Below, one piece after another: positions 1 through 5,746 of a DNA stretch of 5,746 nucleotides (position 1 is its first letter; each line of letters begins with the position of its first letter). The notes beneath the pieces are model-generated. The model saw nothing but the letters and a program-made list of their open reading frames with translations, did not search any database and had not been told where the DNA came from. The stretch comes from Actinomycetes bacterium (lineage in GTDB: Bacteria; Actinomycetota; Acidimicrobiia; Acidimicrobiales; RAAP-2): assembly GCA_021791615.1 (NCBI GenBank), contig JAJYWG010000022.1:1-5746 (forward strand), in the 5' to 3' direction. Made by a program: the position numbers and the translations under genes.

Positions 1-195
1 TGGCTCAAGGTAACCGGGCGCGAACGCCTCCGGCCTCCCGGCATCGCCCTGGCAGAGCCCGAGTCGGCTTTTGAGGCGTCTTGTTCACCAAGCCGTAGCA
101 GCACCTGATCCGTCCGCCAGACGATCCAGCTGCGGTGCACCTCGCCTCGCTGAGCCATGTGAACGCTGTCGATGCGCCTCGGGGCATCGTCGATG
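1..195. other. Left edge, no convincing gene
   Basis: I see no supportable gene here. A minus-strand frame opens at an ATG at 156-158 and runs off the window edge (about 52 codons), but it has no Shine-Dalgarno sequence and only moderate G/C at third positions. A short inverted repeat (CGATGC at 170-175 against GCATCG at 184-189) lies just before the repeat copy. The stretch could hold the end of a gene lying outside the window. Confidence 0.4.
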
Positions 196-417
196 CTGTA
201 GGCGATCGGGCACCTCCCGCGCCGAGCGGAGCGCGGCCCGGCCAGCTGGCCGCCGAGTACTCCGCCGAGCCTGCACGGGCCCCTGTACGGATCATCGGCC
301 AGAAGAGCCGCGGACGAAGTGTGGTGGCGGGGGTTCAGGAGCATCGCTCGACTTCGCGCCTCATACCCGACGCGTCCGCTGGTCACCGGGCTGGCCTGGG
401 CCGCGCCGCCCGGGCGG
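196..417 (+). repeat. 221-222 bp dispersed repeat, copy A
   Basis: This segment matches 3061-3281 in the same orientation almost end to end. Similarity starts abruptly at CTGTAG and stops after CGGGCGG. The copies differ by scattered substitutions and one single-base indel (an extra A in copy A near 295). Both keep a perfect 14 bp palindrome CGGCCAGCTGGCCG (239-252 here) and an inverted repeat CCGCGC...GCGCGG with an 8-base loop (217-236 here). No reading frame is clearly favoured and the indel shifts every frame, so the repeat is probably non-coding. It sits 42 bp upstream of the ATG of the secreted-protein gene, so it could carry part of that gene's promoter. I do not recognise the family. 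It could be a non-autonomous mobile repeat, a structured RNA or a remnant of a larger element. Confidence 0.85.
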
Positions 418-448
418 CCGCCCTGCCACTAAGCTCGGGAACGTCTGC

Positions 449-462
449 AAAGGACCACAATG
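449..462 (+). promoter_or_regulatory. Shine-Dalgarno and ATG of secreted protein
   Basis: AAAGGA at 449-454 lies five bases before an ATG at 460-462, a near-ideal initiation site. It decides the start because the frame of the downstream signal peptide contains no ATG, GTG or TTG in this area. The ATG frame and the signal-peptide frame differ by one base, so the site only makes sense if a frame change occurs between 463 and about 473. Confidence 0.6.
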
Positions 463-1069
463 CGTCGCACACAGATCTCTGCTACTCGCCGCAGGCAGTG
501 TTGCCGCTGCAGCCCTACTCCTTGCAGCGGTAGTCGGACTGAGCGGCCGGGTGCCAAGCCACAGCAGGAGCGCTCCAGGAGAAACGAAGCTGGCGAGCTC
601 GAGCACAGGGCTCTTCACGGCTGCACAGACCGCTCAGGTCGTTCCGACCACTATTCCTCCCGGCGGTGTCGCCCTCACGGGCGCCGCGACGCCAGGCAAG
701 CCTGGTAACGAAGCAGTCGAACTGTACGTCAAGCCGGCGACAGATTCTGGGCCCAGTCTCACGGCTGCTCAAGCCTCGGCAGACGCACTTCAAATCGACG
801 ATGCGCCGGGGCTCACCGTGCTATCAGCCGTTTACGCAAATGTCACGGACGCTAACGCTGAGGTGCCGGCCGGGACAGCTCCGCCGGCCAGCGACGTCAT
901 CGGAGACAACGCCTGGATAGTGACGGTTCACTCGCCTCAGCCAGTCACGATGCAGTATGGATGCGTGGCTCTCTCGAGCGGCACATCGTGCCAGAGCGCG
1001 ACGGTCCGGAACGATGTGCTTGTTCTCAGTGATCCTGGAGGACAACTACTTCTCGGTTATTTCTACTGA
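460..1069 (+). CDS. Secreted hypothetical protein, frame broken near start
   Basis: The protein is of unknown function and is predicted to be exported. From about 473 the frame encodes a hydrophobic stretch beginning SLLLAAGSVAAAALLLAAVV, typical of a signal peptide or N-terminal anchor. A Ser/Thr/Pro-rich spacer follows, then a compact domain of about 130 residues. Recognisable stretches are AVELYVKPATDSGPS, NAWIVTVHSP and a C-terminal VRNDVLVLSDPGGQLLLGYFY. Two cysteines lie close together near residue 180 (GCVALSSGTSC) and could form a disulphide outside the cell. The ATG with its ribosome-binding site is one base out of frame with this protein. Restoring one CA unit to the short CACACA tract at 468-473 would give an in-frame start MRRTHRSLLLAAG. 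The gene is therefore a recent frameshift mutant, a slippage-switched gene, or affected by a sequencing error. The body of the frame stays open to the TGA at 1067-1069. Confidence 0.65.
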
Positions 1070-1105
1070 GAGTGCAAGAGTCGTAAGAGCTCCCTGAACC
1101 CATCG

Positions 1106-1133
1106 GCTCCGCCCGCCGCGTGCGGCGGGGAGC
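1106..1133 (+). terminator. GC-rich hairpin after the secreted-protein gene
   Basis: CCCGCCGC (1112-1119) pairs with GCGGCGGG (1122-1129), allowing a small loop. The stem extends outward through GCTC (1106-1109) and GAGC (1130-1133) across a two-base bulge. It lies 37 bp after the stop codon of the upstream gene. No T-run follows, so if it terminates transcription it does so in the U-less style common in high-GC actinobacteria. Confidence 0.45.
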
Positions 1134-1405
1134 AAGGAGCGGAGGGGCAAGGGTCAGGGTGGATAGACGCTGAGCGTTGGGTGCGTTGAGGCCCTCTGGC
1201 GCGACCAGGCCTACGGCGTCGACGTCGAGGCAGTCGTCGAGATGCCGGGCCGACCCGGTGAGCGCCGAGCCGTCGATCTGCATCGGTCGGCGTCGAAGGG
1301 TCGCCATCCAGCGAGTCGTTCAACACACAGATGCGGCGCTGGCTCGTCTCAGGCTTGCGGTGAGGACGCGGGAAGCTTCGCGCTGGTTGGAGCGTCGTTT
1401 GTGGC
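1134..1405. other. Intergenic stretch without a convincing gene
   Basis: No start with a good ribosome-binding site is visible. Two overlapping frames show some coding character: a minus-strand frame from an ATG near 1283, with high G/C at third positions for about 22 codons, and a plus-strand frame across 1265-1430 rich in Ala, Arg and Leu. Neither has clear boundaries or a recognisable motif. The promoter of the following lipoprotein gene should lie here, but I cannot point to convincing -35 and -10 boxes. Confidence 0.4.
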
Positions 1406-2674
1406 GTGCAACGATTCTGGCGGAGCGTGGTGAGGGTCGGCGGTTGCCGGCAGAAGGCCGGTGTCGGTGGTCTTGTCCTGGCCCTGGCTCTGTGTTCGTG
1501 CGGTTCGGGTGCAGGTGCCGCCCGGCCCGCAACAAGGACCTCGGCGCCATCGACAACCAGTACGTCGTCCTCGCCGAGTTCGTCCTCGACGACGAGTCGG
1601 CCGGCGGGACCGGTGCCGGCGAGCTCGTCTGTGTGGAAAGCCTCCGTGGTCGTCAACGTGAAGCTCGTTCCCACTGCGATCGTCGTGGCCGCCGATGGTG
1701 TGTCGGCGTATGCGATCACGGTCGCTTCGACCTCGCCGACCTCGACCGCCGGCCGGCTCACCCTCATCGACCTCGCCACCGGTCAGGTCGAGCGGGGCAG
1801 CGCCCTTCCTGCAGCCAGCCAGCTGTTTCTCGTCGGCCCGACGTTGTATGTCCTTGAGCCCATCGCGGGCAAGGAGGGTCACGTCAGCGGCCCCTGGACG
1901 CTTTACCGCCTCCGCTCCGGCGCGAAGCTGGCCCGGATTGGCCCACTGCCGCTCGGGCTCAGCGCCAACGTCGACCCGGTGACAGCCAGCGGTTCCGCGG
2001 TCGCCGGCACGGCTGACACCTGGATCGGGGCGGGCAGTGATCTCGTCGAGATCAATCCCGCAGCCGATGCGGTGCTGCGACGCGTGCCCGCCGCGGGCCT
2101 CGTCACCAGCCTCAGCGTGAGCCCGGACGGCAAGCTGCTTTACGCCGCGGTCAACCGCCTCGTGACCAACCCCGTGGCTGATCCCGCCGCCGCGATCACC
2201 GAACGCCATGCCGCCACCGGCGCCGTCATCGCGACCAGCGGCGTGCGCTTCGCCATCACCGGTGCCGACCTGCACGCCGTCGCTGGGGCGGTGTGGGCCT
2301 CCTACCGCACGGGCATGGCTGGAGGCGCCACGGTGCTCGAGGCCGCCGGCCTCCGGAGGATCGGAGGCCTCGCGAAGCAGGTGTGGAAGGACCTCAGCCA
2401 AGGCGGCCCCGTCATCCAAGGACCGAGCGTCGCGGTCCTCGACAACCACGCCTGGCTCTCCTCGGCCGTCGGCATCGCTTGCCTCCAGGCCAGCACCGGC
2501 AAGTTCCTAGGCGGCGCCCGCCTCCCGAACACCGAGAGCGGCTCCCCGCTGTGGCAGCCGCTGGCGCAGACCGCCATCGCCGTCTACGTGACCCAGCCCG
2601 TGGACGTGAACGGCTCGACGGACATCCTCCGCGCTCGCCCCCCGACAGGATGCCCGGGCCGGCAAGGCTCCTAG
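1406..2674 (+). CDS. Lipoprotein with predicted beta-propeller domain
   Basis: This is probably an envelope lipoprotein on the outer face of the cytoplasmic membrane. The N-terminus is basic, followed by the hydrophobic run VGGLVLALALCSCGSG. Cys32 (L-C-S-C) is an acceptable though imperfect lipobox, with Cys30 an alternative. Residues about 41-75 form a Ser/Thr/Pro linker, typical between a lipid anchor and a folded domain. The rest (about 340 residues) repeats short beta-strand blocks such as LTLIDLATGQV, SLSVSPDGKLLYAAVN and HAWLSSAVGIACLQASTGKF. Such blocks are typical of YVTN/YncE-like or PQQ-type propellers, which usually bind partners rather than catalyse; the specific role is unknown. 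The start is uncertain: GTG 1406 is the longest, while GTG 1430 has GGAG four bases upstream and gives a more usual short n-region. A short gene follows after 51 bp on the same strand and could be co-transcribed. The frame is intact and uses GC-rich codons throughout. Confidence 0.8.
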   Translation: MQRFWRSVVRVGGCRQKAGVGGLVLALALCSCGSGAGAARPATRTSAPSTTSTSSSPSSSSTTSRPAGPVPASSSVWKASVVVNVKLVPTAIVVAADGVSAYAITVASTSPTSTAGRLTLIDLATGQVERGSALPAASQLFLVGPTLYVLEPIAGKEGHVSGPWTLYRLRSGAKLARIGPLPLGLSANVDPVTASGSAVAGTADTWIGAGSDLVEINPAADAVLRRVPAAGLVTSLSVSPDGKLLYAAVNRLVTNPVADPAAAITERHAATGAVIATSGVRFAITGADLHAVAGAVWASYRTGMAGGATVLEAAGLRRIGGLAKQVWKDLSQGGPVIQGPSVAVLDNHAWLSSAVGIACLQASTGKFLGGARLPNTESGSPLWQPLAQTAIAVYVTQPVDVNGSTDILRARPPTGCPGRQGS

Positions 2675-2725
2675 CCGCTGGCCCCCGGCGGCCCGTCTCG
2701 GCACCGGGGCCGCAGCCTGCTGGGC

Positions 2726-3016
2726 GTGACCGCACGCCGACGGGTGCTCACCGACTGGGACCTCGCGGCGTCGGGCAGCTGGACGATCCTCTCCCCTGAG
2801 GAGCTCCGGGCGCCGACCCCACCGGGCCGCTGGCGGGGGACCCGCCGGTTCGCTCCGCGCGCCCGGGCGTGGGCCGACCGTCTCTCCGAGGACCTCCTCG
2901 ACGTCCTGGAAGCCCGGAATCGCGACGGCGAGACTCTCGACTGGCCGCCAGGGGCGACTGATGCCCAGAGGGCCCGGTTCTCGAAGCGAGCAGCCGAGCT
3001 CGCCGAGCGCGTCTAA
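2726..3016 (+). CDS. Small hypothetical protein, probably truncated at 3' end
   Basis: I do not recognise this 96-residue product. It starts at a GTG (alternative GTG at 2744) without a strong Shine-Dalgarno sequence. It is charged and soluble-looking: a WDLAASGSWTILSPEEL segment, an Arg-rich RWRGTRRFAPRARAWADRL stretch, then predicted helices ending FSKRAAELAERV. Codon use is strongly G/C at third positions, supporting real coding. The TAA at 3014-3016 looks premature, because the same frame continues DQLGPGYEVLHRTAG, which reads naturally as the rest of the helix and a following strand. Copy B of the dispersed repeat then cuts in at 3061. The gene is therefore likely a remnant whose 3' part was lost when the repeat arrived or during a rearrangement. 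No transmembrane segment or signal peptide is visible. Confidence 0.55.
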   Translation: MTARRRVLTDWDLAASGSWTILSPEELRAPTPPGRWRGTRRFAPRARAWADRLSEDLLDVLEARNRDGETLDWPPGATDAQRARFSKRAAELAERV

Positions 3017-3060
3017 GACCAACTCGGACCTGGCTACGAGGTCCTCCACCGAACCGCCGG

Positions 3061-3281
3061 CTGTAGACCATCGGGCACCTCCCGCGCCGAGCGGAGCGCG
3101 GCCCGGCCAGCTGGCCGCCGAGTGCTTCGCCGAGCCTGTACGGATCCCTGTACGGATCATTGGCCAGAAGGCCGCGGACGAAGTGTGGTGGCGGGGGTTC
3201 AGGGCCATCGCTCGACTTCGCGCCCCATACCCGACGCGTCCGCTGGTCACCGGGCTGGCCTGTGCAGCCCCGCCCGGGCGG
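3061..3281 (+). repeat. 221-222 bp dispersed repeat, copy B
   Basis: This is the second copy of the repeat at 196-417, in direct orientation, with their starts 2865 bp apart. It retains the 14 bp palindrome (3104-3117) and the CCGCGC/GCGCGG inverted repeat. Compared with copy A it lacks one A after AGAAG (near 3170) and carries a more perfect 12 bp tandem duplication. Flanking sequence on both sides is unrelated to that of copy A, so the repeat is a discrete unit and not the edge of a longer duplication. No obvious target-site duplication is visible next to either copy. Confidence 0.85.
3135..3158 (+). repeat. Two perfect 12 bp tandem units inside copy B
   Basis: CCTGTACGGATC occurs twice in a row (3135-3146 and 3147-3158). 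In copy A the first unit has diverged to CCTGCACGGGCC while the second is intact. The unit length is a multiple of three. Confidence 0.8.
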
Positions 3282-3501
3282 CTGGCCTACTCATCTCAGA
3301 CCCAGATATTGCAGCCGGGTAGTTGAACACCGCATCGGGCGGTCGGAAGCCCAACCAGATGGTCGATCTGCATCCGGGCGCCCGCACGGAGGTGGGAGCT
3401 GGCCGCTGATCGACGCGATAGAGCGCCACTTCGTCGGTCGGAAGTGGCCGGGGGCATAGCTGCGCCGGCTCTCGGGCGGCTCTGTGCGGAGCTTGTTCTG
3501 G
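3282..3501. other. Gene-free stretch between repeat B and the transposase remnant
   Basis: No independent gene is supported. The transposase frame on the minus strand stays open through this stretch, but the recognisable family sequence ends near 3502, so the extension is probably accidental read-through. The outer end of the insertion sequence should lie here; without its partner end, which is lost, I cannot define the terminal inverted repeat. A hairpin lies at 3425-3448. Confidence 0.4.
3425..3448 (-). terminator. Hairpin downstream of the transposase remnant
   Basis: GCCACTTC (3425-3432) and GAAGTGGC (3441-3448) form a perfect 8 bp stem with an 8-base loop, about 55 bp beyond the likely end of the minus-strand transposase. 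It may be the element's terminator or part of its terminal structure. There is no T-run on either side. Confidence 0.35.
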
Positions 3502-4686
3502 GCAGGCGTAGATCGGCAACGCTCGCAGGCGTTCCAGCGCCGAGATGAACGCTGTCGCGTGGCCATAGGCGCGTGGCAAGCGGAGATGGATCCGACGACC
3601 GGTGCGCACGACACGGGCAGGGACATTGAAAAAGCTGTTGCGCAGGCGCGGCCCCGACAGGTCGAGAACGGCTCGGGCGACACGTGAGGACCCTCACCTA
3701 CCGGGCCACGTTGTAGGCCAGGACCGAGGCCAGCCACCACAGCCAGTTGGCAGCAAAGCGCTGGAGCGGGGCGTGGTTCATCCCGAACTCCTCTTCAACT
3801 GGCAGATGGCCTCTTTGGGAGCACCACCCCGCAGTCGGTGGTGGCGGTCGATGTCGACAGCCGACGCGAAGACCGGCGGAAGGTTTGTAATCATGGCGAA
3901 GAACCGCCAACCCCCGAGATCGTCGAAGAAGAGCTGCTCACCGGCTGCTTTGCGTTGCCGGCGCACGATGAGGCGGAGATCCCGCTTGGCGAAGCGGTAC
4001 GTGCCCTCGGCCACTTCGGAACCAGCCAGCTCGCCGTCAGCTTCCTTGGCGGACTCCCAGACGGTCTTCGGATCGGTGGCCAGGGCCTCGATCGCCCTAC
4101 GCACGGACTTATCCTGCACGCAGGTGATGGAGAAGACAGCCGAGTGCCCGGTGGCCACCTCCACCACCTTGTTGGAGGACCCGGCCGAGTCGATGCGGAT
4201 CCAGAGCTGGTAGTCCGCGCGAGCTTCGACAGGGATGGCGGCCACGCACTCGTCGATGAAGCTGGCCAGCCTCCGTCTCGGTGAGGCATTGCCTCCCCGA
4301 GCCCGGACGGCGAGCACGTCGCCGGTCTCGCCCACCACCCCGACCAACGGGCTCATCTGCACGATGCCCTTGTAGGAGAACTTAGAGCCCTCCTTGTGCT
4401 TGCCGTAGGCGTCGACGTAGGTGGGGTCGGGCTCGATCGTCAAGATGCCCGGTGCAGGCGCGGCACCCATCGCCCAGGCCCGCCGCATCATGTCCCGGTT
4501 CACCGCCGTGGCCTTGCTCACCCGGCCGAGGTCCGCTCCGGCGAGGAACCGGTAGAGGGTGGTGTGGCTCGGCAACGCCTGGCTGCCCCGGAGGCGCTGG
4601 GCAGCCTCGTCTTGGAGCAGCGACACGTCGGAGATGAAGTCCCCGCCGGCCAGCTGCAGCTCCACCACCGGGCAGTCGCACTCCCC
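3502..4686 (-). pseudogene. IS1380-family transposase, N-terminally truncated and frameshifted
   Basis: A transposase of this type would cut and move its own insertion sequence with a DDE active site. Recognisable pieces in order: AGGDFISDVSLLQDEAAQRL, LPSHTTLYRFLAGADLGRV, then EPDPTYVDAYGKH holding the likely first catalytic Asp. Next come FSYKGIVQMSPLVGVVGETG and WIRIDSAG, with the second Asp. HHRLRGGAPKEAICQLK holds the likely catalytic Glu, followed by FGMNHAPLQRFAANWLWW and, at the C-terminus, RTGRRIHLRLPRAYGHATAF. Three lesions break the gene. One base is missing near 3794-3797, where the frame should read QLKEEFGMNH. A TAG at 3698-3700 stands where NVARW is expected, consistent with TGG to TAG. 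A second frameshift near 3676-3682 precedes LRNSFFNVPARVV. About 60-80 N-terminal residues usual in the family are absent. Recognisable sequence ends at LRALPIYA. Family assignment comes from remembered motifs, not a search. Confidence 0.8.
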
Positions 4687-4865
4687 TCCGCCACCGAGGT
4701 CGCGTCGAGGCCGTCCATCACCACCGGCTCGCCACCCATGGCGCGGATCTCGCCCAGCCTGGCAGAGAAGCGGGCCGAGGCGACCACCTCGTGTCCTTCG
4801 GTCACCAGCAGGGGGACCAGCTGCCAGCCGATCACCCCGGACACACCTGCCACGAACACCCGCAT
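4687..4865 (-). pseudogene. NAD(P)-dependent epimerase/SDR-like protein, N-terminal fragment
   Basis: The fragment starts MRVFVAGVSGVIGWQLVPLL. It shows the first strand of a Rossmann fold, the GxxGxxG nucleotide-binding motif (Gly7, Gly10, Gly13) and the following helix. GHEVVASAR marks the second strand, and GEPVVMDGLDATSVAE reaches the third strand. This is typical of extended short-chain dehydrogenase/epimerase proteins of roughly 300 residues that act on sugar-nucleotides or related substrates; the substrate cannot be told. The ATG at 4863-4865 is preceded by AGAAGGGGA at a good spacing, better than the in-frame ATG at 4898. After about 60 codons the sequence passes directly into the transposase remnant in a different frame. 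The tail, including the catalytic Tyr-x-x-x-Lys region, is lost, so no function is expected. It lies 135 bp downstream of the membrane-protein gene on the same strand. Confidence 0.75.
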
Positions 4866-4905
4866 CGGCTTCCCCTTCTGCTGCGCCACGGCTCCCACCC
4901 CTTAG

Positions 4906-4957
4906 ACACGGAACGGGCCCGTGTTGTGACACCTCGGCATCGGAGCTCGCTTGCTCC
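4906..4957 (-). other. Intergenic region with two small hairpins
   Basis: Between the membrane-protein stop and the epimerase start lie two inverted repeats. ACACGG (4906-4911) pairs with CCGTGT (4919-4924), with a CGGGCCCG palindrome partly in the loop. GGAGC (4942-4946) pairs with GCTCC (4953-4957) around a 6-base loop. The second could help end transcription of the membrane-protein gene. The first is close enough to the epimerase start to lie in its leader or operator. Neither has a T-run. Confidence 0.3.
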
Positions 4958-5000
4958 AAAGCCGACCGACCAAGGACTCGAGCTGTGCGTGGCGAGAATG

Positions 5001-5714
5001 TCATCCACGGGCTGTTCCTCGCTCCCCTTCCCGGCCGCCCTGGCCCTCGTGGAGGGTGAACAAGGGGATGAAAAGGTGGGCCAGCGGCCCGAGGCTGGCG
5101 GCGTAGGCCAACGTACCGACGCCGACGTTGCCCCCGAGTGCCCAGCCGACCCCGACCACGACGGCCTCGATGCCGGTGCGCACCATCCGCAGCGAGTGCC
5201 CTCGGGCGGCCAGGCCCACCATCAGGCCGTCTCTTGGTCCCGGGCCGAGCCCGGCGCCGATGTAGCAGCCGGTCGCGATCCCGTTCAGCGCGATGCCCCC
5301 GGTGGTGGCGAGCACCCGCAGCCAGAGGGCAGCGGGCGCGGGCATCACGGCGAGGGTTAGGTCCATGACCGAGCCGATCACGACAACGTTGCTCAGCGTG
5401 CCGAGTCCGGGCCGCTGACGCAGCGGCACCCACAACACCAGCACTGCGATCCCGACGAGGATGGCCCAGGTGCCGATGCGGATGCCGCTGTGACGGGCCA
5501 GACCCTGCTGGAGCACGTCCCACGGATCCAGGCCAAGTCGCCCCACCACCAGGAGCGAATCGCTCAGCCCGTACAGGACGAGGCCGCAGTAGAGCTGTAC
5601 CAGTCGCCGCCCGAGATGAGCCCTGGGCAACGGCGCGACGAGACGGGGCCGGCGTGGACCCCCCACGCGACGCCCTGGGAACGCCGACGGCGGCTGTTGG
5701 CATACCGACCGCAT
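5001..5714 (-). CDS. YczE-type integral membrane protein
   Basis: This is a predicted polytopic membrane protein of the YczE/YitT-like group, whose biochemical function is not established. The frame gives 237 residues with about five or six hydrophobic segments: roughly 38-58, 78-98, 106-125, 128-154, 181-200 and 200-220. Conserved-looking hallmarks are RLGLDPWDVLQQGLA (59-73) after the first segment and GAGLGPGPRDGLMVGL (153-168) in the second half. Both carry the Gly/Pro/Asp pattern I associate with this family; GTLSNVVVIG lies between them. The full-length ATG at 5712-5714 has no clear Shine-Dalgarno sequence. A GTG at 5664-5666 has AGGG six bases upstream and would remove an Arg/Pro-rich N-terminus of 16 residues, so it may be the true start. 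The C-terminal tail (EGQGGREGERGTARG) is hydrophilic. The gene seems intact and once headed a possible pair with the now broken epimerase gene. Confidence 0.8.
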   Translation of the reverse strand: MRSVCQQPPSAFPGRRVGGPRRPRLVAPLPRAHLGRRLVQLYCGLVLYGLSDSLLVVGRLGLDPWDVLQQGLARHSGIRIGTWAILVGIAVLVLWVPLRQRPGLGTLSNVVVIGSVMDLTLAVMPAPAALWLRVLATTGGIALNGIATGCYIGAGLGPGPRDGLMVGLAARGHSLRMVRTGIEAVVVGVGWALGGNVGVGTLAYAASLGPLAHLFIPLFTLHEGQGGREGERGTARG

Positions 5715-5746
5715 CGGAGCATCATGACCAGAAGTGGATACTGTTG

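Larger units (their letters stand above)
3425..4686 (-). mobile_element. Truncated, decayed IS1380-type insertion sequence
   Basis: The remnant consists of a broken transposase gene plus about 75 bp after it. The end upstream of the transposase is missing: the element stops at the junction with the epimerase fragment near 4686. The other end lies somewhere between repeat B and 3502 and was not resolved, so the coordinate given is approximate. The element cannot be self-mobile. Confidence 0.55.

Noticed and set aside
1..158. Minus-strand partial ORF running off the left edge
   Set aside because: There is no ribosome-binding site, only moderate third-position bias and no family motif. Other minus frames here look equally plausible, so it cannot be supported.
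71..459. N-terminal extension of the secreted protein back to 71
   Set aside because: The 130 residues before the hydrophobic segment are Arg/Cys/Pro-rich, cross the dispersed repeat in a frame not preserved in copy B, and would bury the signal peptide inside the protein.
1271..1283. 13-base match GTCGATCTGCATC shared with the area near 3361-3373
   Set aside because: The match is short, the flanking sequence is unrelated, and such a length can occur by chance in biased sequence.
1349..2449. A 366-codon minus-strand open frame opposite the lipoprotein gene
   Set aside because: Its composition (Gly, Arg, Asp, Ala, His-rich without hydrophobic periodicity) is that of an antisense shadow. The plus strand has a signal peptide, lipobox and propeller-like repeats.
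2507..3250. A 247-codon minus-strand open frame across the small ORF and repeat B
   Set aside because: It is antisense to the lipoprotein 3' end and the small ORF and passes through the non-coding repeat; there is no recognisable domain.
3061..3281. The two repeats as the terminal copies of a composite transposon
   Set aside because: They contain no transposase, show no evident target duplication, and the only transposase nearby lies outside the bracketed region.
3778..5703. A 641-codon minus-strand open frame spanning transposase, epimerase and membrane gene regions
   Set aside because: Only its last third is transposase. Upstream it runs out of frame through the epimerase fragment and antiphase through the membrane protein, giving Arg/Gly/Pro-rich nonsense. 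It is a high-GC artefact, not a fusion protein.

Overview
The window is GC-rich on both strands, with strong G/C preference at third codon positions, GTG starts and an actinobacterial style of secreted proteins. A high-GC Actinomycetota host is the best guess. The class cannot be fixed from the sequence, although Acidimicrobiia or Thermoleophilia-like genomes would fit. There are no RNA genes, CRISPR arrays or replication origins that I can see.

Left half, plus strand. A gene-poor leader (1-459) holds the first copy of a 221-222 bp repeat. A small secreted protein gene follows (460-1069); its ideal ribosome-binding site and ATG are one base out of frame with its signal peptide. A GC-rich hairpin and about 270 bp without a convincing gene lead to a lipoprotein predicted to fold as a beta-propeller (1406-2674). 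A short unrecognised ORF (2726-3016) comes next. It ends at a premature-looking TAA and is followed within 45 bp by the second, same-orientation copy of the repeat (3061-3281).

Right half, minus strand. A decayed IS1380-type transposase (about 3502-4686) carries two frameshifts and a nonsense codon and has lost its N-terminus. It is joined directly to the first 60 codons of an NAD(P)-binding epimerase-like gene (4687-4865), which has lost its C-terminal part. Upstream of that lies an apparently intact integral membrane protein of the YczE type (5001-5714). Both halves converge on the 3.0-3.5 kb region.

The window reads as a decaying accessory region: two envelope or secreted proteins, broken genes, a dead insertion sequence and a dispersed repeat. 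I found no coherent new multi-gene system. The items most worth a second look are the structured 221 bp repeat, the (CA)n frame break at the start of the secreted protein, and the epimerase/transposase deletion junction.
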